Shown piece by piece: positions 51,660-58,188 of a stretch of DNA of 58,188 nucleotides (the first letter of the stretch is position 1; the number at the start of each line of letters is the position of its first letter). The DNA comes from Acidobacteria bacterium 28-1. Its GTDB lineage: Bacteria > Acidobacteriota > Blastocatellia > Pyrinomonadales > Pyrinomonadaceae. Below the pieces are notes generated by a model. It made no database searches and had not been told where the DNA came from. It saw only the letters and a list, made by a program, of their open reading frames with translations. Both the position numbers and the translations under genes were made by a program. Location: positions 1 through 58,188 of the forward strand of contig MWYZ01000083.1 in NCBI GenBank assembly GCA_002050365.1. The letters run 5' to 3'.

Positions 51660-52832
51660 TCAAAACTTTTCCAGTAAACTTTCCAATCTCTGTTCTTTGA
51701 TGCCGTAAAAGTTCTTGATTGCTTCAATTTGCTCGGCTATCTTTTCCGTATCAACATTTTTCGTCGTCCGCGTTCCGACAATCATATTGTTTTTCGGCGT
51801 GTGTTCGGTTGAGATAAACTCAAAAAGTTTTGTCGAATAACCGCTCTTTTCTAAAAGAAGCGCGCGAAGTCCGTCAGTCAAAGTTTCGGCTTCGCGTTCG
51901 AGCATTACGCCGTGCCGAAAAATTCCTTTCATGAAATCGGGTGCTTTCATTTGCGGGCGAATTTCCTGATGACAGCACGGCGCGACGACGATTAAATCTG
52001 CTTCGGCTTTGATGCCTTTAAAAATCGCGTCGTCGGTCGCCGTGTTGCAGGCGTGAAGCGCGATTAAAACGTCAACATTTTGTAAATTATAATTGCCAAT
52101 CCAGCCGTGAACGAATTTTAAGTCTTCAAACTCGCTCGCCCGCGCAATGTCATTATCAATCGAAACAAGTTCGCTTTTCGTATCAACGCCAATAATTTTA
52201 ACACCTATTCCGCGCGTATTTTTAAAATAATCGTAAGCGGCAAACGTCAGATAACCTTTGCCTGAACCCATATCAACGACGTTCAATTCACGTCGGTCGG
52301 CAAGCAGCGATTTGTCAATTAAACTGCCGAGAGTTTCGACGAATTTATTAATTTGCCGCCATTTGTCTTGCTGTTTATCGCGGATTTCGCCGCGGTCGGT
52401 CGTGATGCCGAGTGCTTTCAAATAAAAGCTGTTCGAATTAACAAGGAATTGTTTTTCGCGGTCATGTGAAACTTCAGGCTTTGTTTTAAAAGTCGCCTTG
52501 GCGATGTTCAGACGCGATTTTCCTCGTTTGCCGACATCGAGTTGCAAATCGTTTTCGAGCGTGAAAAGATGACCGCTAAAAAAATCTGCGACGAGAAATT
52601 CTTTCACTTTGGCAACGCCTTCCGTAAAATCAAAATTCTTCGCCGTATCGCGCGTGTCTTGGCGAAAAAGAAAAAAAAGGCGCGTTCCTTTTTTTGTTTC
52701 GACAAGGCGAATTAATAATTTTTGCAAATGCGCGTCATTTCCGCGATAATTGCCCAAAGTCATTTTGACAAACGTATTTTCGTGCAGACTGTGAGCAAAT
52801 TCGGCGATGAATTTTTCGATATTTTCGGTCAT
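51660..52832 (-). CDS. SAM-dependent methyltransferase-like protein
   Basis: A protein of 390 residues. The class I methyltransferase motif VVDMGSGKGYLTFAAYDYF (near 188-206) is followed by VKIIGVDTKSELVSI and HACNTATDDAIF near 255. It matches the large 'methyltransferase domain' family (Methyltransf_32 type) of unknown substrate. The N-terminal 160 residues form a separate domain (KKGTRLFFLFRQDTRDTAKN). The ATG at 52832 is preferred over a GTG five codons upstream. Divergent from the DinB gene, 27 bases away. Confidence 0.8.
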   Translation of the reverse strand: MTENIEKFIAEFAHSLHENTFVKMTLGNYRGNDAHLQKLLIRLVETKKGTRLFFLFRQDTRDTAKNFDFTEGVAKVKEFLVADFFSGHLFTLENDLQLDVGKRGKSRLNIAKATFKTKPEVSHDREKQFLVNSNSFYLKALGITTDRGEIRDKQQDKWRQINKFVETLGSLIDKSLLADRRELNVVDMGSGKGYLTFAAYDYFKNTRGIGVKIIGVDTKSELVSIDNDIARASEFEDLKFVHGWIGNYNLQNVDVLIALHACNTATDDAIFKGIKAEADLIVVAPCCHQEIRPQMKAPDFMKGIFRHGVMLEREAETLTDGLRALLLEKSGYSTKLFEFISTEHTPKNNMIVGTRTTKNVDTEKIAEQIEAIKNFYGIKEQRLESLLEKF

Positions 52833-52859
52833 AAAACAAGAATTCACAGATTAACATAA

Positions 52860-53345
52860 ATGAAGGCGGATAAAAATTTGATTAAAAAAGAAGATTTTCT
52901 CGACAACATTTCCTACCTTTTGCGCGAGACTTTTGAAGGCTCGCCCGAAGGACAGGGCAGCGCATATCTCGACCGCGGCGTTGGTGTTTTTGCCACGATT
53001 GAGAAAATTTCGGCGGAAACCGCTTCGCGTTCGATTGGCGAAAACAAAGCGAGCATCGCCGCACATCTCGAACACGCCAGATTTTATTTAATCGCCTTGG
53101 TCGAATTTATGAATGGCAGAACCGAAAAAGTTAATTGGGATGAGAGTTGGTCGGTAAAAACCGTCAATGTATCGGAATGGAATCTTTTGAAAGAAAATGT
53201 CCAACGCGATTATGAAAAAACTGCGGAAGCGTTTCAGGCAATCGAGAATTGGAACGACGACAACATCGGCGAAGGGATGGCAATCGTGGCGCACACGGCT
53301 TATCATTTGGGCGCGATTCGACAGATTTTAAAGGCAGTTAAATAA
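52860..53345 (+). CDS. DinB-like superfamily protein
   Basis: A protein of 161 residues forming the four-helix DinB bundle: [40 protein letters not shown] with metal-ligand-type histidine near 70, and the C-terminal [18 protein letters not shown] with the second histidine pair. Such proteins are thiol- or metal-dependent hydrolases/transferases of mostly unknown substrate. It is five bases from the VOC gene and probably co-transcribed. Confidence 0.8.
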   Translation: MKADKNLIKKEDFLDNISYLLRETFEGSPEGQGSAYLDRGVGVFATIEKISAETASRSIGENKASIAAHLEHARFYLIALVEFMNGRTEKVNWDESWSVKTVNVSEWNLLKENVQRDYEKTAEAFQAIENWNDDNIGEGMAIVAHTAYHLGAIRQILKAVK

Positions 53346-53350
53346 TTATT

Positions 53351-53767
53351 ATGAACAATTTATTTCACTTAGCTTTTCCCGTGAAAGATTTGGAAGAATC
53401 GAGGGAATTTTACGGTGGCGTTCTGGGTTGTGAAGAAGGCAGAAGTTCCGACGCTTGGATTGATTTCAATTTGTTCGGACATCAAATCGTCGCGCATCTT
53501 GCGCCTGAAAACGCAGGTGTAAAACATAAAAACGAAGTTGATGCCGACCACGTTCCCGTGCCGCATTTCGGAATTGTTTTACCGATGGACGAGTTCAAAA
53601 CCTTTGCCGAAAAATTAAAAGACAAAGGCATCGAATTTATCATCGAGCCGAAAATTCGTTTCGCGGGCGAAGTCGGAGAACAAGCAACGATGTTTTTTCT
53701 CGACCCAAGCGGAAATGCTTTAGAATTTAAGGCATTTGCTGACTTTTCGCAGGTTTTCGCTAAATGA
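53351..53767 (+). CDS. VOC-family (glyoxalase/dioxygenase superfamily) protein
   Basis: A protein of 138 residues. VOC fold with [37 protein letters not shown], the second half [19 protein letters not shown], and [17 protein letters not shown] with the C-terminal glutamate ligand. Metal ligand candidates are H6 and the late Glu. Substrate unknown. Confidence 0.88.
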   Translation: MNNLFHLAFPVKDLEESREFYGGVLGCEEGRSSDAWIDFNLFGHQIVAHLAPENAGVKHKNEVDADHVPVPHFGIVLPMDEFKTFAEKLKDKGIEFIIEPKIRFAGEVGEQATMFFLDPSGNALEFKAFADFSQVFAK

Positions 53768-53849
53768 TTTAGCCACGAACAAACACGCATAGAACACGAA
53801 AGGTTTTGAATTTCTATTTCGTGTCTTTTCCTGTTTGTTCGTGGCTAAA
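53768..53849. repeat. 18-bp perfect inverted repeat
   Basis: tttagccacgaacaaaca (53768-53785) is the exact reverse complement of 53832-53849; an inner stem acacgaaa/tttcgtgt shares the loop. It starts just after the VOC stop codon and ends before the DAO start. No T-run. Confidence 0.92.
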
Positions 53850-53855
53850 ATTGAT

Positions 53856-55007
53856 ATGAAAAAAGCTGAAATCATTATCATCGGCGGCGGCGTAGTCGGC
53901 GCGAGCGTCGCGTATCATTTAACTGAACGTGGCGCGAAAAGTGTTTTGACTTTAGAACGCGAAAATCTTTTGGGTAAAGGCTCAACGGGAAAAGCAACGG
54001 GCGGCGTTCGCGCTCAATTTGAAACGGAAATCAATATCAAACTCTCGCTCTATTCGATAGAATTTTTCAAGAATTGGGACTTCGATTGCGGCTATGAACC
54101 ATGCGGTTATCTGTTCCTTGCAACTGGTGAAAAGCAGTTCAATTTTTTAAAACAAAGCGTCGCCAAACAAAAATCTCTCGGTTGTGAAGCCGTTGAAATG
54201 GTTGACACGAAAACAATCTCCAAAATGGTCAAAGGCTTAAACTGCCAAGATATTGTCGGCGGAAGTTTCGGCGGGCGCGATGGTTTTATCAATCCGCTCG
54301 GCGTGTTGGAAGGTTTTAGCAAAAAGGCAGCAGAAAACGGCGCGGCAATTCAAGCTGAAACAGAGGTTTTATTAATCGAAACACGAAACGGAAAAGTGGT
54401 CGGCGTTGAAACCGACAAAGGAAAACTCGAATGTGAAAAAGTTATTTTATGCGCGGGCGCGTGGGCGCGAAATTTAGCAAAAACGGCGGGAATTGATTTG
54501 CCGGTCGAGCCTCTGAAACGTCAAATTGTTTGGGCGGAAAGCGCAACAAGTTTGCAGGAAAACTTGCCGATGGTGATTGATTTATCAAACGGTTTTCATT
54601 TTCGACCCGCCAAAGATTCTAAAAGGGAAGTTTTGTTCGCCTATCCCGACAAAAATGAAACGCCGAGTTTTAGTACTGATTTTGAAGAATCATTCGTTGA
54701 GAAAGTTTATGAAAAGGCAAAACACCGCGCTCCGTTTTTGGCGAAAACAAAAGTCCTGCGGGAAAAATGCCGCGCCGGACTTTACGAGAACACGCCCGAC
54801 CACCACGCGATTTTAGGCGGTTGTGAAATCGCGGGATTGTATTTTGCCAATGGCTTTAGCGGTCACGGCGTTATGCACTCGCCCGCGACCGGACGCGCTC
54901 TGGCGGAAATAGTTTTGGACGGCAAAGCGAATTTTTTGGACGTTTCGTGTTTGCGTCTTGAAAGATTTGCGACGGGCGAACTGCTCCACGAAACGGCTTT
55001 TATCTGA
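53856..55007 (+). CDS. FAD-dependent oxidoreductase, DAO / sarcosine-oxidase-beta type
   Basis: A protein of 383 residues. FAD motif IIIIGGGVVGASVAYHLTERG near 6-25, GKGSTGKATGGVRAQFETEI near 45-65 (typical of sarcosine/glycine oxidases), C-terminal FANGFSGHGVMHSPATGRAL near 340. Oxidises a secondary or primary amine (N-methyl amino acid, D-amino acid or proline-like compound) and passes electrons to O2 or an acceptor. The ATG at 53856 is chosen; upstream readings run into the inverted repeat. Confidence 0.9.
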   Translation: MKKAEIIIIGGGVVGASVAYHLTERGAKSVLTLERENLLGKGSTGKATGGVRAQFETEINIKLSLYSIEFFKNWDFDCGYEPCGYLFLATGEKQFNFLKQSVAKQKSLGCEAVEMVDTKTISKMVKGLNCQDIVGGSFGGRDGFINPLGVLEGFSKKAAENGAAIQAETEVLLIETRNGKVVGVETDKGKLECEKVILCAGAWARNLAKTAGIDLPVEPLKRQIVWAESATSLQENLPMVIDLSNGFHFRPAKDSKREVLFAYPDKNETPSFSTDFEESFVEKVYEKAKHRAPFLAKTKVLREKCRAGLYENTPDHHAILGGCEIAGLYFANGFSGHGVMHSPATGRALAEIVLDGKANFLDVSCLRLERFATGELLHETAFI

Positions 55008-55059
55008 AACTCATTCGTAGAATTCGGCGTAGTAATCGAAAATTATTCGAGGTTGAATT

Positions 55060-56199
55060 ATGCTGAAAGCCTTCGCCGTCGTCATTGGAGTTTTGATTTT
55101 TCTTCTCGCGTTGGGAGTCGCTTCTTTTCTCGCTTACCGTTACTACGGCAACCGGAACGTCAAAGATACGAAAAATTTAGAGGAAATCGTCGGCAGAATC
55201 GGCGACGGCTACGTTAACAAAAACGGCAACGTCGGATTGGTCGTCGGAGTCGTCAGAGGCGACCGCGTTTTCATCAGAGGTTTCGGAAAAAAGAGTAAGG
55301 AACGCGGCGACGCGCCCGACGCGCCGACAATTTTTGAGTTGGCTTCAATCGGAAAAATTTTCACCGCGTCGGCGGCGCAAATTCTCTCCGACCGCGGCGA
55401 AATATCTTTTGACGATTCGGTTGATAAATATCTAAATCCGACGGTTAAAATTTGCGAAAAAGCGAAAAACATTACGCTCAGACAATTGGCGACCCATACG
55501 TCGGGGTTGCCGTCGTTTCCCGAAAGTTTCGTTCCGAAAATCAAAGATGTACTCAATCCTTACAAAGATTTGACCGTCCAAGACCTTTATGATTATCTGG
55601 CGATCTGCGAAAATTTGGGAGAAGTCGGAAGTTTCGATTATTCAAATTTGGGAATGGGCGTTCTCGGTCATATTCTGGAATTAAAGACGGGCAAGTCTTA
55701 CGAAACAATCGTTAAGGACGAAATCATCAAGCGATTGGAGATGAAAAATACAACGATAACTTTAAGCGCGGAGCATCGGGAATTGTTGGCGCAAGGTTAT
55801 AACGAACAGGGAAATCCTAATCCGGTTTGGGAAGATGCGGTGTTGACCGGCGCGGGTTCCTTTCTCTCGAACGCCGAAGATATGACAAAATTTATCCGTG
55901 CGAATTTCGATGCGAGCCGCAGCGAGATTTCCGACTCCCTAATCAAAACTCACGAAAAGCAATCTGGCGCTAAGACGGGTTTAGGCTGGCATTATTATTC
56001 GAGATTTTTCGCCGTAGTGACTGACGAAGAAGACGTAATCTGGCATAACGGCGGCGCGGGCGGCTACGCGAGTTTTATGGCGGTTAACAAAAAAACGAAA
56101 AGCGGCGTGATTGTTCTCTCGAACACGGCCGACGACGTGACGTGGCTCGGAACGCGGCTCAACTTTTCAGCAAAAAACATTTCTTTTTCCGACGAATGA
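55060..56199 (+). CDS. Membrane-anchored serine hydrolase (beta-lactamase class C family)
   Basis: A protein of 379 residues. An N-terminal uncleaved-type membrane segment (AVVIGVLIFLLALGVASFLAY, about 5-27) anchors it in the inner membrane with the enzyme outside. SxxK SIGK (96-99), YSN in FDYSNLGMGVLGH near 185, HNG in WHNGGAGGYASFMAV near 330: all three class C boxes are intact. Probably a penicillin-binding-protein-like peptidase or esterase. A different gene from the serine hydrolase at 27483. Confidence 0.88.
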   Translation: MLKAFAVVIGVLIFLLALGVASFLAYRYYGNRNVKDTKNLEEIVGRIGDGYVNKNGNVGLVVGVVRGDRVFIRGFGKKSKERGDAPDAPTIFELASIGKIFTASAAQILSDRGEISFDDSVDKYLNPTVKICEKAKNITLRQLATHTSGLPSFPESFVPKIKDVLNPYKDLTVQDLYDYLAICENLGEVGSFDYSNLGMGVLGHILELKTGKSYETIVKDEIIKRLEMKNTTITLSAEHRELLAQGYNEQGNPNPVWEDAVLTGAGSFLSNAEDMTKFIRANFDASRSEISDSLIKTHEKQSGAKTGLGWHYYSRFFAVVTDEEDVIWHNGGAGGYASFMAVNKKTKSGVIVLSNTADDVTWLGTRLNFSAKNISFSDE

Positions 56200-56224
56200 T
56201 TTTTATGAGAATAGCTTCTACCAA

Positions 56225-56749
56225 ATGAAAAATATTTTGGCAATTTCGGGAAGTCTGCGAGCTAAATCAACAAATCTAACGATTCTGGAAATTATTGCGG
56301 AAATGTTCGGCGATAAAATCAATCTGACGATTTATGGTGATTTGGGAGATTTGCCGCATTTTAATCCTGACTTAGATACGAATAAGCCGCTCGTTGCGGT
56401 AGCGGATTTGCGGCAACAAATAAATCAGTATGACGGAGTTTTAATTTGTTCGCCGGAGTATGTTTTCAGTGTTCCCGCCGCGCTCAAAAATGCGCTCGAA
56501 TGGACAGTTTCATCAGCAGATTTTCACAATAAACCGACGGCTTTAATTACGGCTTCGAGTTTGGGCGAAAAGGCACACGAATCTTTACTGTTGATTTTGA
56601 GAACGATTGACGCAAAAATTGGTGAAAATTCTGCGCTTTTAATTTCACACGCGCAGACAAAAATAAAAAACGGAGAAGTTTCCGATGCGAAAACCCTCGA
56701 ACAGCTAAATTTACTTATCGAATCTTTTTTACTTACAATTGACGAATGA
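56225..56749 (+). CDS. NADPH-dependent FMN reductase family protein
   Basis: A flavodoxin-like protein of 174 residues: FMN phosphate loop [16 protein letters not shown] at the N-terminus and [18 protein letters not shown] near 80-97. Reduces FMN, quinones or metals such as chromate. It overlaps the next gene by four bases (ATGA), so the pair is co-translated. Confidence 0.9.
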   Translation: MKNILAISGSLRAKSTNLTILEIIAEMFGDKINLTIYGDLGDLPHFNPDLDTNKPLVAVADLRQQINQYDGVLICSPEYVFSVPAALKNALEWTVSSADFHNKPTALITASSLGEKAHESLLLILRTIDAKIGENSALLISHAQTKIKNGEVSDAKTLEQLNLLIESFLLTIDE

Positions 56750-57690
56750 AAACAGCATTAATCCATCATCCGATTTATCAAAAACACGACACCGGAATCG
56801 GGCATCCTGAAACGCCGCGTCGTTACGAAGTCATAATGAATGCGCTCAAAAGCGATGAAAATTTTTGGAAAGGTTTGACGGAAATCACGCCTGAAAAAGT
56901 TTCCAAAGGAATAATTCAAGCGGCGCACACGCCGGAGCATTTCAAACGAGTCGAAGGCGCGTTCGCAAACGGCGTGGAACATCTCGATGCCGATACGATT
57001 ATTTCGATGAATTCGTTTGATGCGGCGCTTTATGCGGCTGGTGGCGCGTGCCGCGCGGTTGATGCGGTGATGTCGGGCGAAGCAGCAAACGCTTTTGTCG
57101 TTGTCCGTCCGCCCGGGCATCACGCAACTGCCGAAAACGCGATGGGATTTTGTCTTTTTAATAACGTGGCAATCGCGGCGCGTTACGCGCAAAGCAAATA
57201 TAAGGAAATCGAGCGCGTGGCGATTGTTGACTGGGACGTGCATCACGGCAATGGGACGCAGGGAATTTTTTTTGACGATCCAAGCGTGTTTTTCTTTTCG
57301 ACGCACCAATATCCGTGGTATCCGGGCAGCGGTTCACGCGGCGAAACCGGTTTTGGGCGCGGCAAAGGCTACACGCTTAATGTGCCGGTCAAAGCGCAAA
57401 CGGCGGCGGTCGAGCAGAGAAGAATGTTCGACGGCGCAATCGGCGAGATTGCCGAAAATTTCAAACCCGATTTGATTTTGATTTCCGCCGGCTTTGACGC
57501 GCACGCGCACGACCCGCTTGGGCAGTTAAAGTTGGAGAATAAAGATTTTGTTCAGATGACGAAAACCGTCAAGCAATGGGCAGACGAAACTTGCGCGGGC
57601 AGAATCGTGTCGTGTTTGGAAGGCGGGTATAATCTTGAAACTTTAGGCGAAACAGTTAAAAAGCACGTTGCCGAATTGAACAATCAATAA
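56746..57690 (+). CDS. Histone-deacetylase-family hydrolase (second copy)
   Basis: A protein of 314 residues. His-His pair RPPGHHA (125-126), [19 protein letters not shown] (161-179) and [14 protein letters not shown] (D251) give the complete zinc site and charge relay of the class II-like/acetylpolyamine amidohydrolase branch, distinct from the 8919 copy (which has DCDVHQGNG and GGADPF). Substrate may be an acetylated polyamine or protein. It is coupled with the FMN reductase gene and ends in a terminator overlapping the stop codon. Confidence 0.9.
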   Translation: MKTALIHHPIYQKHDTGIGHPETPRRYEVIMNALKSDENFWKGLTEITPEKVSKGIIQAAHTPEHFKRVEGAFANGVEHLDADTIISMNSFDAALYAAGGACRAVDAVMSGEAANAFVVVRPPGHHATAENAMGFCLFNNVAIAARYAQSKYKEIERVAIVDWDVHHGNGTQGIFFDDPSVFFFSTHQYPWYPGSGSRGETGFGRGKGYTLNVPVKAQTAAVEQRRMFDGAIGEIAENFKPDLILISAGFDAHAHDPLGQLKLENKDFVQMTKTVKQWADETCAGRIVSCLEGGYNLETLGETVKKHVAELNNQ

Positions 57691-57699
57691 CGTGCTTTT
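57659..57699 (+). terminator. Intrinsic terminator overlapping the deacetylase 3' end
   Basis: aaaagcacgtt (57659-57669) pairs perfectly over 11 bp with aacgtgctttt (57689-57699), loop 19. The left arm is inside the coding region and the stop codon is in the hairpin. Confidence 0.85.
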
Positions 57700-57754
57700 C
57701 CCGATTCTACAATAGACATTATTTGAAATAAACAAAATAAGATAAACTGTGTAA

Positions 57755-58126
57755 ATGTTACAATATCTTGAATTAAAGGAAAAGCCGCGAGAATTTCTTG
57801 CTGCCACCGGAATTACTGATGAAGAGTTTCAGGCAATTCTGCCAACTTTTGAAAAATGTTATCAACTGTCCATACCGCCAAAGCCGAAGCCGACCAGACA
57901 GAAAAAACAACGTGCCGGAGGTGGCGGGAGAAAGTCAAAACTGGCAACTTTGAGTGATAAATTATTGTTCATTCTGATATATCAGAAAACTTTTCAGTTA
58001 CAAACAATGCACGGCTTACAATTTGGATTGAGTCAAGGACGAGTCAATTATTGGGTGCATCGCTTGTTGCCTGTTTTGCAGATGAGTTTGGACGAGTTGG
58101 GAATGAAACTAGAAATTCTTGAGTAG
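57755..58126 (+). CDS. IS5-like transposase N-terminal part (truncated)
   Basis: A protein of 123 residues. The helix-turn-helix N-terminal domain of DDE_Tnp_4-type (IS5 group) transposases: GITDEEFQAILPTFEKCYQL, LSDKLLFILIYQKTFQLQTM, then FGLSQGRVNYWVHRLLPVLQ. The stop at 58124-58126 cuts it before the catalytic DDE domain. None of the three frames in the last 62 bp continues the family, so this is a truncated copy rather than an obvious frameshifted pair. It differs from the transposase at 1-395. Confidence 0.8.
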   Translation: MLQYLELKEKPREFLAATGITDEEFQAILPTFEKCYQLSIPPKPKPTRQKKQRAGGGGRKSKLATLSDKLLFILIYQKTFQLQTMHGLQFGLSQGRVNYWVHRLLPVLQMSLDELGMKLEILE

Positions 58127-58188
58127 TTAAACTCGTAACTGAAAGAGATTCTCTCGGCTTTTCTTTATACTCAAGATATTTATACATT

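Noticed and set aside
57755..58188. aatatcttga at 57762 and its complement at 58171 considered as IS terminal inverted repeats
   Set aside because: Only about ten bases match well, the left copy lies inside the coding region, and the right one is at the window edge; chance cannot be excluded.

Overview
The window looks like chromosomal DNA of a mesophilic acidobacterium, most likely of the Blastocatellia / Pyrinomonadaceae type. The basis is indirect: two tandem secreted VWFA-related proteins of the type common in Acidobacteria, a 1,159-residue Oar-like TonB-dependent receptor with an N-terminal carboxypeptidase-regulatory domain, a Gram-negative envelope gene set (heptosyltransferase-like GT9, PBP4-like lipoprotein, TonB receptors), GC that looks moderate by eye, and many genes with weak or no Shine-Dalgarno sequence. 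I found no rRNA, tRNA, CRISPR array or prophage. Both ends of the window lie in transposase genes (IS5-like types), which is what one expects if the window is a whole contig broken at repeated IS copies.

Layout. 1-6252 (minus): IS5 fragment, a giant exported HEAT-repeat protein, and a radical SAM enzyme resembling the tetraether / membrane-spanning-lipid synthase (Tes) family. 6965-18126: phosphohexomutase, FtsL-like protein, histone-deacetylase-like hydrolase, Nudix and TlpA genes, a NifU/BFD scaffold, a CorC/CNNM transporter, enolase, and a short envelope run (GT9 then DacB). 18258-24648: thymidine kinase, DUF2127, GNAT, a decayed toxin-antitoxin cluster, uvrC and a Sua5-type threonylcarbamoyl-AMP synthase. 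24653-33137: ArnT-like glycosyltransferase, Gfo/Idh oxidoreductase, serine hydrolase, two VWFA proteins and glgC. 33348-39211: a complete vitamin B12 import locus, btuF-btuC-btuD and a BtuB-like receptor, each transcription unit led by its own cobalamin riboswitch. 39564-43401: HicAB, gatB, an SDR and a thioredoxin-reductase-like flavoprotein. 43633-52832 (minus): the Oar-like receptor, a histidine phosphatase, prfA, Uma2, DUF1385, rpmE and a methyltransferase. 52860-58126: DinB, VOC, a DAO-type oxidase, a serine hydrolase, an FMN reductase and a second deacetylase, ending in a truncated transposase.

The most unusual content is not a gene. At more than a dozen places there are short stretches built from loosely conserved 7-bp units (once 8 bp), each place with its own 'word' (for example ccaaaat, ttttact, gaattac, tgaactt, tttggtc, ggataat). 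Most are folded back as long near-perfect inverted repeats, and the 7-bp phase often runs unbroken through arm, loop and arm. They fill intergenic gaps, form the variable arm of both cobalamin riboswitches, supply signal-peptide or N-terminal codons, and sit in frame inside at least two coding regions (Sua5 and the ArnT-like glycosyltransferase). They resemble cyanobacterial heptanucleotide STRRs in unit length, but the combination of hairpin form, a word private to each locus, and riboswitch or coding insertion deserves attention.

A second pattern concerns toxin-antitoxin modules. The UPF0175/DUF3368 pair is bracketed by direct repeats of the uvrC 3' end (about 89% identical over 55 bp). HicAB is bracketed by direct repeats of the gatB 5' end (about 88% over 52 bp). 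This suggests small modules inserting at gene ends with duplication or replacement of the end.
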